Shown piece by piece: positions 16,312 to 24,385 of a stretch of DNA of 40,904 bases. The stretch comes from Actinomycetota bacterium. GTDB lineage: Bacteria; Actinomycetota; Acidimicrobiia; Acidimicrobiales; Ilumatobacteraceae. The stretch spans positions 1 to 40,904 of the forward strand of contig VFZD01000006.1 in the NCBI GenBank assembly GCA_016871295.1, in the 5' to 3' direction. The first letter of the stretch is position 1; each line of letters begins with the position of its first letter. A program made the translations under genes and the position numbers. The notes beneath the pieces were generated by a model, which worked only from the letters and a program-made list of their open reading frames with translations, was not told where the DNA came from and did not search any database.

Positions 16312-17316
16312 ATGGCCCGCGACCTTGCGATCGACCTCGGTACGGCGAACACGCTCGTCTATATGCAGGGCAGGGGCATCGTGATCAACGAACCCTCGGT
16401 GATAGCCGTGAATCGCCGAACCGGCGAAGTCTTGGCGACGGGGGAAGAGGCGTGGCAAATGATCGGGCGCACACCCGGGTACATAGTCGCGGTTCGTCCG
16501 TTGCGGGGTGGTGCGATCACAGACTTTGAAGTGACCGAAAAAATGATTCGGTTGTTGTTGCAACGCGCCGGAGTTTCGAAGTTTTCGCGACCAAAAGTTC
16601 TGGTTTGCGTGCCGTCGGCGATCACCGAAGTTGAACGACGGGCGGTCACCGATGCGGCACGTCGGGCGGGCGCGGCGGACGCCCAGCTCATCGAGCAGCC
16701 GGTCGCCGCGGCGATCGGTGCAAATCTGCCGATCGATGAACCCGTGGGAAACATGGTTGTTGATATCGGTGGTGGCACCACCGAGACGGCGGTCTTGAGC
16801 CTTGGCGGTATCGTCGCCCTTGAAGCGGTGCGAGTCGGAAGTTTCGATATCGACACGGAGATCCAGTTGTATGTGCGACGAACCCACGGGATCGCGATCG
16901 GTGAAAGAACCGCCGAAGAGATCAAGAAGTCGATCGGTAGCGCGATGTCGATGCCGGGAGACACCGATGCCGAGGTCAGGGGTCGTGATCTGGTCACGGG
17001 ATTGCCAAAAACTGTGATCTTGACGGCACAAGAAATTCGCGACGGGATCAATCCCGTGGTCGCCCAGATGATCGATTCGGTGATCAAATGTTTGAGGGTC
17101 GCACCACCCGAATTGTCGCAAGATTTTTTGAGGCGTGGAATATACCTCGTGGGGGGCGGCTCGTTGTTGCGCGGCATGGCAGAGCGAATTTCTAACGAGA
17201 CGCAGGTTCCCGTGATCATGAGCAACGAGCCGCTCGAGGCGGTCGTGCTCGGCGCCGGTCACTGCATCGAAAATTATGCGGCACTTCGCGGTCTGTTCAT
17301 GGACTCGCGACGCTGA
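16312..17316 (+). CDS. mreB: Actin-like cell-shape protein MreB/Mbl
   Basis: A 334-residue bacterial actin. Phosphate-1 motif AIDLGTANTLVY is at the N-terminus, VRPLRGGAITDFEVTE follows, then VCVPSAITEVERRAV, phosphate-2 DIGGGTTETAVLSLGG, and the adenosine motif LVGGGSLLRGMAER near the end. MreB filaments guide lateral wall synthesis under the membrane. Usually mreC, mreD and rodA follow, but none is here. The gene begins two bases after the small membrane-protein gene and ends directly beside the convergent tesB stop. Many actinobacteria lack MreB, which makes its presence informative about lineage. Confidence 0.95.
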   Translation: MARDLAIDLGTANTLVYMQGRGIVINEPSVIAVNRRTGEVLATGEEAWQMIGRTPGYIVAVRPLRGGAITDFEVTEKMIRLLLQRAGVSKFSRPKVLVCVPSAITEVERRAVTDAARRAGAADAQLIEQPVAAAIGANLPIDEPVGNMVVDIGGGTTETAVLSLGGIVALEAVRVGSFDIDTEIQLYVRRTHGIAIGERTAEEIKKSIGSAMSMPGDTDAEVRGRDLVTGLPKTVILTAQEIRDGINPVVAQMIDSVIKCLRVAPPELSQDFLRRGIYLVGGGSLLRGMAERISNETQVPVIMSNEPLEAVVLGAGHCIENYAALRGLFMDSRR

Positions 17317-18183
17317 TTACTTCTTGTCGATAACGCGGGTTAGTCCCTCTTGCACGACGGTCACGACCAGTTCACCTTTTTCAGAGAAGATGTAGCCGCC
17401 GGCGATGCCGCGCGCATTTGAAGTCGAGATAGCGGTTTGGTCGTAGAGCAACCAGGCATCCGACCTGAAGGGTCGATGAAACCACATCACGTGATCCAAA
17501 CTGGCCATTTGTATACCCTGCTCGGTCCATGATCTTCCGTGCGGCAGCAAAGTCGTATCGAGCAAAGACATGTCGCTCGCATAGGTGACGATGCAGGCGT
17601 GAAGCACCGGATCATCGGGGAGGGTCCCGTCGGCGCGCATCCAGAGTTTTTGCCCTCGGCTCTTCTGGTTTTTTCGAGTGAGCGGATCGGCGTCGATGTA
17701 TCGCAAGTCGATCGGTCGCGGTCGGTCGTACCATTCGCCGATCATTTCTTTGTACGGCTCCATGCGGGTTTTGAAATCTGGAAGCGTCTCGGGTTTCGGC
17801 AGATTCTGCGGCATTTCAATGTGGTGCTCGAGACCCGGCTCGGGGATCTGAAAACTGGCCTGCAGGTTGAAAATTGCCTTGCCATGTTGGATCGCGATCA
17901 CCCGTCGTGTCGTGAAACTCTTGCCATCACGAATTCGGTCGACTTCATAAAGAATCGGAATAGACGGATCACCAGGGCGCAAAAAATAGGCGTGAAGAGA
18001 GTGAACGCGCCTGGATTTGTCGTCGACGGTGCGGGCTGCGGCCACTAGTGCTTGGCCCGCAACTTGCCCGCCGAAAACTCTTTGTCGATTCTCTTGGGGC
18101 GAAACGCCCCTGAAAATGTTTACTTCTATGACCTCGAGGTCGAGCAGCGCGACGAGATCTTTCAACGCCGAAGTCATGGACAT
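17317..18183 (-). CDS. tesB: Acyl-CoA thioesterase II (TesB)
   Basis: A 288-residue double-hotdog thioesterase that hydrolyses acyl-CoA to free fatty acid and CoA. Visible family segments are RVFGGQVAGQALVAA, VHSLHAYFLRPGD and the proposed catalytic residues: Asp and Thr in YASDMSLLDTT and Gln in VVQEGLTR near the C-terminus. DHVMWFHRPFR and RGIAGGYIFSEKGEL are also typical. Two ATGs lie two codons apart (18183 and 18177), and either may be used. Its stop abuts the mreB stop with no gap. The gene is monocistronic. Confidence 0.93.
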   Translation of the reverse strand: MSMTSALKDLVALLDLEVIEVNIFRGVSPQENRQRVFGGQVAGQALVAAARTVDDKSRRVHSLHAYFLRPGDPSIPILYEVDRIRDGKSFTTRRVIAIQHGKAIFNLQASFQIPEPGLEHHIEMPQNLPKPETLPDFKTRMEPYKEMIGEWYDRPRPIDLRYIDADPLTRKNQKSRGQKLWMRADGTLPDDPVLHACIVTYASDMSLLDTTLLPHGRSWTEQGIQMASLDHVMWFHRPFRSDAWLLYDQTAISTSNARGIAGGYIFSEKGELVVTVVQEGLTRVIDKK

Positions 18184-18243
18184 ATTCTTGCATCTGACTT
18201 GCCGTCGATTTGATTAATTCTTGTCACCTATAAGATTCGATGA

Positions 18244-19833
18244 GTGACGATCGTCTGGAATGCCCAATGCGTCAGCGAGGGTCTCGAGAAAATTGACGAG
18301 GCACGACCAAAGGTTTTGGCGAAAGTCAAACAAATGCTCGATGCCTATCATCGAACCGAGAAATCCCCAAGATATTACGACATTCTCCTCGGTGATTGGG
18401 TCGAGAGGTATCTGCATCTCGTCTATGTGGCGGTGCAAAAACACTCGGTCGACTCGAAGATTCAGGTCGGTGGCGTCGACGCCGAAGAAAAATTGGAAAT
18501 CACCCCGAGCCGGGATCTCGCCGAGTTCTTCTCGGCACACCAAACATTGCCTGATCTCGTGTTGGCGACCCTGCAGACGATTTCGCTCCACGGCCCAGGA
18601 TCGCTGAAAATCCTCGGCGGAGAAGCGACGATCAAGAATTCGAACGAATCAAACCGACTCGATCTGTTGATTGCGAGTTTGATGCGGGTTCTTGCGCCCG
18701 GTTCTACGCCGAAGATCGTGTTCGTCAAGCCGTTCTCCGGTCGAACGCCTGGCTCATGGAGATCGGCAATGTGGTCATGGCGAAAATGGGCGAGACAAGA
18801 CGACATGGGTTTCGGTTTTTCTGTGCGAGCGAAGATCGACACGCAGTGGCGAAGCAACAATCTTTCAGGTTTTTCGACGCACGGCCACTTGGGTGAAGTC
18901 GCCAACGCGATGCTCTCGGCCTTTTTGCCTGTTTGCCTGGTCGAAGGTCTGGATCAAATCAAATCTCAGATGCTTTCGCATCGTGCAACGCGACCAGCGC
19001 ACGTCTATTCGGCGCAGTCGCTCTGGACCCACTTGGCGTTCAAAGTCTTGGTCGCGCAGTGGTGCGAAGACGGGAGCAAACTTCACTACCACCAGCATGG
19101 TGGCTGGTATGGCTTGGACGAGTCGCACGTAGCCGAGAAGTACGAATCACGCGTCGCCGACTACTACTACACATGGGGTTGGAGTCGAGGCTCGACGAAC
19201 ACGATTTCTTTGCCGCCAGTATTGCCGGCGCTCAAACGAAGCGGCGCAAGCCAAGACTCGCTGATTTGTTTCGATCAACCAAAAGAGATCTATCGCCTGC
19301 AGTACTTCCCTTTGCCTGGCACGATCCAAACGATGTACGAGCAGACTGCCGAGTTTGTCAAAACACGGCGAAGCGAGACGAATCTGGTCGTGCGACTTTT
19401 TCCGGGTGATTTTGGTCAAGCCCAGAGACAGGCGATCACAGCGGCGGGAGCCGCGACCAGTTTCGACAATTCGACGCCGATATTCGAGCAATACGGTTCG
19501 AGTCGAATTGTGTTTCACAACTATCTCGGCACTTCATGGTTGGAGACGATGGGCCTCGATATTCCGACGATTTGTTTCTACGACGTCGACGCCTACAGAT
19601 TCAGATCTGACGCCAAGAGCCTGCTCGAAGATCTCGTCGAAGCCGGAATTCTCCATTTGTCGGGTGAAAGCGCGGCCGACCACGCAAATTCGATCGAAAA
19701 CGATGTCGCCAAATGGTGGCTGCGAGACGATGTGCAGACGGCCAAAAGAAACTTCACTCGACAATACGCGAATTTCTCGCAGGATTGGAAAAGTGCTTGG
19801 GAGACCAACTTCGCCAGGTTTCTGATTCGCTGA
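18244..19833 (+). CDS. LIC12162-family putative carbohydrate transferase
   Basis: A 529-residue protein resembling the LIC12162 family of putative transferases found in surface-polysaccharide loci. It shows the family-like motif HYHQHGGWYGLDE in the middle and, near the C-terminus, the glycosyltransferase-B-like donor-site segment FHNYLGTSWLETMGLDIPTI followed by FYD. There is no signal peptide or membrane helix, so it should act in the cytoplasm on a nucleotide-sugar or lipid-linked acceptor. It starts at GTG (18244) and is followed after 4 bases by a methyltransferase gene. The glycosyltransferase-rich minus-strand block beyond suggests a common glycan product. Exact substrate unknown. Confidence 0.75.
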   Translation: MTIVWNAQCVSEGLEKIDEARPKVLAKVKQMLDAYHRTEKSPRYYDILLGDWVERYLHLVYVAVQKHSVDSKIQVGGVDAEEKLEITPSRDLAEFFSAHQTLPDLVLATLQTISLHGPGSLKILGGEATIKNSNESNRLDLLIASLMRVLAPGSTPKIVFVKPFSGRTPGSWRSAMWSWRKWARQDDMGFGFSVRAKIDTQWRSNNLSGFSTHGHLGEVANAMLSAFLPVCLVEGLDQIKSQMLSHRATRPAHVYSAQSLWTHLAFKVLVAQWCEDGSKLHYHQHGGWYGLDESHVAEKYESRVADYYYTWGWSRGSTNTISLPPVLPALKRSGASQDSLICFDQPKEIYRLQYFPLPGTIQTMYEQTAEFVKTRRSETNLVVRLFPGDFGQAQRQAITAAGAATSFDNSTPIFEQYGSSRIVFHNYLGTSWLETMGLDIPTICFYDVDAYRFRSDAKSLLEDLVEAGILHLSGESAADHANSIENDVAKWWLRDDVQTAKRNFTRQYANFSQDWKSAWETNFARFLIR

Positions 19834-19837
19834 ACCG

Positions 19838-20509
19838 ATGGCATCGAAAATTCCAAGAGCATTGCGCGAGTTGGCGCTTGCGACCAAGGGTTTCATGCCC
19901 CCCGACGAGGGCGATGCGTTGTTCGACGCGGCATCCGAAGCGTGTCGTGCGAAGCCGGGTCTTCCGTTGGTCGAGATCGGCACATACTGCGGTCGCTCGA
20001 CGGTCTGGCTCGGCGCGGCGGCGAAGAAGAACAACTCGGTTTTGTTTTCGGTAGATCATCACTTCGGCAGCGAAGAAAACCAGCGTGGATGGCCGTGGCA
20101 CGATGACTCGTTGGTCGATGCGCAAACCCAAAAACTCAACACCCTGCCCGAATTCTTGCGAACCCTCAGACAATCTGCGCTCGGGGATGCGGTGGTTCCG
20201 GTTGTCTCAGATTCTGGATTGTTCGGCGGTCAGTTTTCGACGCCGCTGGCATTCTTGTTCATCGACGGTGGTCACGGCGACACGCCGACCCGGCGTGATT
20301 ATCAGACCTGGACGCCAAAGATTGCGGTTGGTGGATACCTGGCGATTCACGACGTGTTCGCCGACCCGAAAGATGGCGGTCAAGCGCCCCATGATTTTAT
20401 TTATCGGCCCGCCCTTGATTCGGGCCTGTTCACCCAAGTTTCGGCCGCGGGTTCGCTTCGCGTATTGCGTCGCCGAAGCGCAGATCATCCATCGAGCTCT
20501 TCGTCGTAG
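19838..20509 (+). CDS. Class I SAM methyltransferase (Methyltransf_24-like)
   Basis: A 223-residue Rossmann-fold methyltransferase. SAM-binding motif I is LVEIGTYCGRSTVWLG (about residues 44-59), followed by the acidic FSVDHHFGSEE. A metal/substrate-site segment LFIDGGHGDTPTRRDY and then GGYLAIHDVF match the cephalosporin-hydroxylase/CmcI-like Methyltransf_24 group. It is coupled to the upstream LIC12162-type gene (4-base gap). Its last 25 bases overlap the convergent toroid-protein gene. Probable role: methylation of a sugar or polyketide-like group in the neighbouring glycan pathway. This is inference from context. Confidence 0.8.
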   Translation: MASKIPRALRELALATKGFMPPDEGDALFDAASEACRAKPGLPLVEIGTYCGRSTVWLGAAAKKNNSVLFSVDHHFGSEENQRGWPWHDDSLVDAQTQKLNTLPEFLRTLRQSALGDAVVPVVSDSGLFGGQFSTPLAFLFIDGGHGDTPTRRDYQTWTPKIAVGGYLAIHDVFADPKDGGQAPHDFIYRPALDSGLFTQVSAAGSLRVLRRRSADHPSSSSS

Positions 20510-21525
20510 CGAAAAATTCTCGAGGCCGGAGAGATCGAATACAAAGAGTCCGAAGCGAGAATTATCGCCGCGCCGGTGTATGCCGAGGTTTCTTCGGCGG
20601 GAAACACGATTTTGCCGGGGTAGACAAGGCCGGTCAGATACGAGCCGTCGGCCGTGCGATGGTGCGATGTCGAGTTGAGCAATAACTGCGCGGTGTCGAC
20701 ATCGCCGATCGCGGCGAATGCCATCGAACACTCGGCTGTTTCCGAGGCGGTGACCCACGGTTCGTCGCTGACGCACCGAACACCGTGATCGTGCATCACG
20801 AAAGTGTCGAAATTCTCTTCGAGGCGCGACTTTGCGGCTGCACCAACAAGCGATCCGCTCAAAACGGGGTAGTACCAGTCCATCGCCCAGCGTGTCTTGG
20901 GCTCGAAGACTTCGGGATGTTCGGCGATCATTGCGTCGATTGTCGCCGCGGCTTGCGACCACTCGGGTCGTGGTGACTTGATCAAGTCGGCGATCTTCGC
21001 CGCCGACACAAGCGCATGTCGAATCGACGCACATCCGGTCAACAGCGCATAAGACCAGGGCTTCGCGCTTTCTTCTCGGGCCCAAAGCACCGTGCCGTCG
21101 GCAAGCCGCATCGAGAGAACCCAGGTCATCGCCTTTTCGAGCATCGGCCAGAATCGTTTGAGCGCAGCAAAATCGCCGGTGCACAACCAGTGGTGCCACA
21201 GACCCGTGCCGATATAGGCGCAGACATTGCTGTCGAGTTTTGGGTCTTTGAGCGTGCCGTCGAAATTGAAATAGTTCGACCATGAGCCGTCGCTCTTCTG
21301 GTTTTTGCGCAACCATTCGTAGGCGCGATGCGCGTTTTCGTGCATGCCCATTACATCGAGAGCCATCGCCGTCTCGACATGGTTCCACGGGTCGCAGTGG
21401 CCGTTGACGAACCAGGGGATCATGCCCGAATCTCGTTGAAGATCGGCGATCGAAGCGGCGGTTTGCATCAATTGAGCGTGCGTCAAAACCCCTTCGACCG
21501 AAAGAGTTTTTTGGAGCGAGTTCAT
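20485..21525 (-). CDS. Alpha/alpha-toroid protein (prenyltransferase/terpene-cyclase-like)
   Basis: A 346-residue protein starting at the ATG (21523-21525) that overlaps the upstream methyltransferase stop. A longer open frame back to 21891 lies inside that methyltransferase and is not used. The sequence is a series of helical repeats rich in Trp. One clear QW-like motif is visible (WLRKNQKSDGSW), and NGHCDPWNHVETAMAL and DWYYPVLSGSL are striking. No DxDD cyclase motif is present, so it is not a functional squalene-hopene cyclase. Such proteins are often annotated prenyltransferase, but a six-hairpin glycosidase-like role is equally possible. The surrounding genes point to glycan processing. 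Confidence 0.7.
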   Translation of the reverse strand: MNSLQKTLSVEGVLTHAQLMQTAASIADLQRDSGMIPWFVNGHCDPWNHVETAMALDVMGMHENAHRAYEWLRKNQKSDGSWSNYFNFDGTLKDPKLDSNVCAYIGTGLWHHWLCTGDFAALKRFWPMLEKAMTWVLSMRLADGTVLWAREESAKPWSYALLTGCASIRHALVSAAKIADLIKSPRPEWSQAAATIDAMIAEHPEVFEPKTRWAMDWYYPVLSGSLVGAAAKSRLEENFDTFVMHDHGVRCVSDEPWVTASETAECSMAFAAIGDVDTAQLLLNSTSHHRTADGSYLTGLVYPGKIVFPAEETSAYTGAAIILASDSLYSISPASRIFRYDEELDG

Positions 21526-22265
21526 CGTCTTGCACCCACCAGTCGCCCAGATGGTTTGGTCGCATACACGACATAACTCTTGCCAATCATCGGACTCAGC
21601 GCCTTGTCGATCGCGCGGGTGATCGGCGGCGCGGAGATGATGTCCCATTCCAGAAATTTTTTGTAGATGGCGACGGCCTTGTTGTCTTCGCGTTGGGGGC
21701 CGACGGCGCAACGCAGCCACCAATAGGGAGAGTGCAGACCGTGAGCCTTGTGCGTCGAGTCGATTTCGAGACCTGCCCGCGAGATTTTTCGGCGCAACTC
21801 GCCACCTCGATATATCCGGACATGGCCGCCCGCGACGAACGGTGCATGATATTCGTCGGAGAGAGCCCAATTGATTTTTTCCGGAAACCACGCGGGAACC
21901 GTAGCCGCCAAAACGCCACCCGGTCGCAAGACCCGTTCGAACTCGGCGAGCGCGGTGGTGTCGTCATGAATGTGCTCGAGAACTTCGGAGGTCACGACGC
22001 AGTCGAAAGTCGAGTCGTTGAACGGCAGGCGCGTGGCGTCGCCGCGAACCACGCCCGCGAGCGACTCGGCGGTGAGTTCACCGGCTTCGTACATTGCGGC
22101 GAAAGTCGCCCGAGTGCCGGTTACTTCCGGTGCGGCATAGTCGAGAGCGACCACCCTGGCACCTCGTCGTGCCGCCTCGAAAGCGTGTCGACCAAAACCC
22201 GTGCCGGCGTCCAAAAACAGGTCACCTGGCTTGAGTCTCAGCCTGTCGAATTGGACGGTCAACAT
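21522..22265 (-). CDS. Class I SAM methyltransferase (Methyltransf_11-like)
   Basis: A 247-residue methyltransferase. The ATG at 22263-22265, one base after the glycosyltransferase stop, is the likely start. The frame is open further upstream, but that part overlaps the glycosyltransferase gene and reads as nonsense. Motif I is FLDAGTGFGRHAFEAARRG, with VVALDYA, then GDATRLPFNDSTFDCVVTSE, VLEHIHDD and LRPGGVLAATVP, all standard for UbiE/Methyltransf_11 enzymes. The C-terminal third (WWLRCAVGPQ and on) is specific to its subgroup. It is coupled on both sides, to a GT4 glycosyltransferase and the toroid protein. Confidence 0.88.
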   Translation of the reverse strand: MLTVQFDRLRLKPGDLFLDAGTGFGRHAFEAARRGARVVALDYAAPEVTGTRATFAAMYEAGELTAESLAGVVRGDATRLPFNDSTFDCVVTSEVLEHIHDDTTALAEFERVLRPGGVLAATVPAWFPEKINWALSDEYHAPFVAGGHVRIYRGGELRRKISRAGLEIDSTHKAHGLHSPYWWLRCAVGPQREDNKAVAIYKKFLEWDIISAPPITRAIDKALSPMIGKSYVVYATKPSGRLVGARR

Positions 22266-22266
22266 C

Positions 22267-23556
22267 TCAGGATTCTCTTTTCGCGAGTTTGGCGAGGTTG
22301 TGCGGCATTGAAAGCACCTCGCGGTACTGGTCGACGGTGAGTTGCGCGCAATGACGCCAACTCCATCTTTCGGCGACCCGTTGTCGACCTGCCTGACCGA
22401 TCTTTTCTCTGAGTTCGGCGTCGTCGAGCCCGCGCCGAATTGCCGATGCCAGAGCGTCGGCGTCGGCGGGGCCGCACGACAAGACCGTTTCGCCGTCGCG
22501 CCCGGTGACTTCGGGCAGTGCGCCACCGGTCGTGGCGACAAGGCAGATGCCGGTGCTCATCGCCTCGATCGCGGGCAAACTAAAACCCTCATAGAGGCTG
22601 GGCACAATTGCCAACTCTGATTCGGCGTAAAGCTCGACAATCTCTTCGTCCGAAACCCCGGAAACAAAACTGATGCAGTCTCGCAAACCGAGCGAGTCGA
22701 TCAAATCGGCGCTCGCACCCTCGCGCGCCCTGCCGATGATTGTCAAGTGAATCTCGCGCTCGGTGCGAAGTTTTGCCAGCGCCTCGAGCAAAAAAGAAAG
22801 ACCCTTGAGTGCGACGTCGGCGGACGCCGTGGTGATCAGGTGACCGGGTTTTCGGCGGATCGAAGTTATCGGTTTGAACAAATCGGGATCGACCCCGACT
22901 GGCACCAGGCGCATGCGATCTTTGGAGACACCCATGTCGGTATGAATGTCGTTGATCGAGTTCTCGCTGACAACGACAACGCGCGGCAGTTTGCTCGCGA
23001 CACGACTTTGCATCCACACGAATGAATACCATCTGCCGATTGCGCGTCGTTTCCACCATGATTTCGTGTGCGACATTTCGAGCATGCGATCTCTGGTGAT
23101 CGGGTGATGCAAAGTGACGATCGTCGGAATGATCTTTTCGATCTTGAGAATCGATGTGCCGAGGCACTGGTTGTCGTGAACCAAGTCGAAGTCGTTGATG
23201 CGCCCACGCAAAGCGCGGTGCGCCCGCATGCTGAACGTGAGCGGCTCGGCGAATGTGCCTTTGAGAAGCATCGCCGCCTCGACGAGATTCGGCCAAGTGT
23301 TCAATTCCCAGTAGGCGGGAAACCGACCCGGGTGATGGTCATTGAAGATGTCGAGACTCGGCAACTTGTGCATGGTGATCCGCGGGTCGATGATCGGGTA
23401 TGGCTGGCCACTGAAAACTTCGACGTGGTGACCCAGGTCGACGAGGGCTTTGGTCAGGTGCCGCGAATAGACGCCCTGACCACCGACATGGGCTTTGCCG
23501 CGATATGTCAGGTACGCGAGCCGAATCGGACCGTTGACATCAAACGGTTTTTTCAT
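22267..23556 (-). CDS. Family 4 glycosyltransferase (GT-B)
   Basis: A 429-residue retaining glycosyltransferase of GT4. The N-terminal Rossmann domain has AYLTYRGKAHVGGQGVYSRH, the acceptor-side Gly-rich loop. The C-terminal donor domain has VPVGVDPDLFKP, the VALKGLSFLLEALAKL segment, and the E-x7-E motif in YEGFSLPAIEAM that binds the nucleotide sugar. Cytoplasmic, perhaps membrane-associated. It heads a three-gene set (glycosyltransferase, methyltransferase, toroid protein) with gaps of +1 and -4 bases, so their products very likely act together. The start ATG at 23556 has an AGGA ribosome-binding site. The aldose epimerase gene lies 43 bases upstream on the same strand. Confidence 0.92.
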   Translation of the reverse strand: MKKPFDVNGPIRLAYLTYRGKAHVGGQGVYSRHLTKALVDLGHHVEVFSGQPYPIIDPRITMHKLPSLDIFNDHHPGRFPAYWELNTWPNLVEAAMLLKGTFAEPLTFSMRAHRALRGRINDFDLVHDNQCLGTSILKIEKIIPTIVTLHHPITRDRMLEMSHTKSWWKRRAIGRWYSFVWMQSRVASKLPRVVVVSENSINDIHTDMGVSKDRMRLVPVGVDPDLFKPITSIRRKPGHLITTASADVALKGLSFLLEALAKLRTEREIHLTIIGRAREGASADLIDSLGLRDCISFVSGVSDEEIVELYAESELAIVPSLYEGFSLPAIEAMSTGICLVATTGGALPEVTGRDGETVLSCGPADADALASAIRRGLDDAELREKIGQAGRQRVAERWSWRHCAQLTVDQYREVLSMPHNLAKLAKRES

Positions 23557-23599
23557 CAGGAAATCCTACCCGTGCGCTATTTGGATCTATTTGGAAGAT

Positions 23600-24385
23600 C
23601 TATCTAGTTATTGCTAGGCGCATGTATCTGGTCAAGGGTGAATCGGGCGTGATGCAAAACGGTTCGAGATTGAAGCCATCGGGCGGACCAGATTGCGGCT
23701 CGACACAAATCGCGTGCTCGGGCTGGTCGTAGATCACCCAGTGCGAGCAGTCGCTTTCGAGCGCCACACAAATCAACTCATCGAAAATGATTCGCGGCGC
23801 ACGAAGCGCCCCGCGAAAGCAGTCGTCATACGGCGGGGGTGGAGGTGCAATCGTCTTTCCGGTGGGGATACCCGCGGCATCGCGGACATACATTTCTGAA
23901 AACTCGGCCTCGAGACGACACGGACGCGCGAACCACGGGTGCCAACCGACCTGAGCCGGCATTTTCGGCGAGCGGGTCTGCACGGTCAGCGAGCAATTCA
24001 ATACATCATCCACGAGCGAGATTGTTTGCGTGACGGAACCGTCAAACGCGAAACGGTCGCCAAGTTCGACCTGCATGGTCAGACCTGTCGTCGTCGCATC
24101 GAGGACTTTGAACGGGCGATCCAGCACCGTGCCGTGAATCGCGTGGGGCGGCATGCTCAGTTCCAACTGGTGCTCGACACCGTCGAATTTGAATTTGCCG
24201 TCGCGAACTCTTCCCGCATACGGCACCATCGGATAAGAGCCCCATCGTTGCGGATTCATCTCGGAGTTTTTGCCGATCAGCAATTCGCGACCAAAGGCAA
24301 CCAGCGAAGCGAGACGGCCGCCGTTTGCCGCGTCGACTTCGCAACGCGTGTTCTCGCCGGTCAATACGAACGATTCTTTACTCAC
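23600..24385 (-). CDS. Aldose 1-epimerase-like protein
   Basis: A 261-residue galactose-mutarotase-fold protein, somewhat short for GalM. Features: N-terminal DAANGGRLASLV, the substrate-site GSYPMVPYAGRVRDG, His in PPHAIHG, the second His in VGWHPWFARP, and the candidate catalytic Glu in CVEPQSGPPDGFN. It should interconvert alpha and beta anomers of a hexose or hexose phosphate. Its ATG overlaps the stop of the upstream lnt homologue (ATGA at 24382-24385), so the two are translationally coupled. This is an unexpected pairing that puts it in the same transcript as lipoprotein and glycan genes. Confidence 0.87.
   Translation of the reverse strand: MSKESFVLTGENTRCEVDAANGGRLASLVAFGRELLIGKNSEMNPQRWGSYPMVPYAGRVRDGKFKFDGVEHQLELSMPPHAIHGTVLDRPFKVLDATTTGLTMQVELGDRFAFDGSVTQTISLVDDVLNCSLTVQTRSPKMPAQVGWHPWFARPCRLEAEFSEMYVRDAAGIPTGKTIAPPPPPYDDCFRGALRAPRIIFDELICVALESDCSHWVIYDQPEHAICVEPQSGPPDGFNLEPFCITPDSPLTRYMRLAITR

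Noticed and set aside
20485-21891. A 468-residue version of the toroid protein starting at 21891
   Set aside because: The first 122 residues are Arg-rich nonsense lying inside the upstream methyltransferase. The ATG at 21525 overlaps that gene's stop in the usual ATGA fashion.
21522-22541. A 339-residue version of the methyltransferase starting at 22541
   Set aside because: Its first 92 residues overlap the GT4 coding sequence and show no protein-like pattern. The ATG at 22265 follows the GT4 stop by one base.
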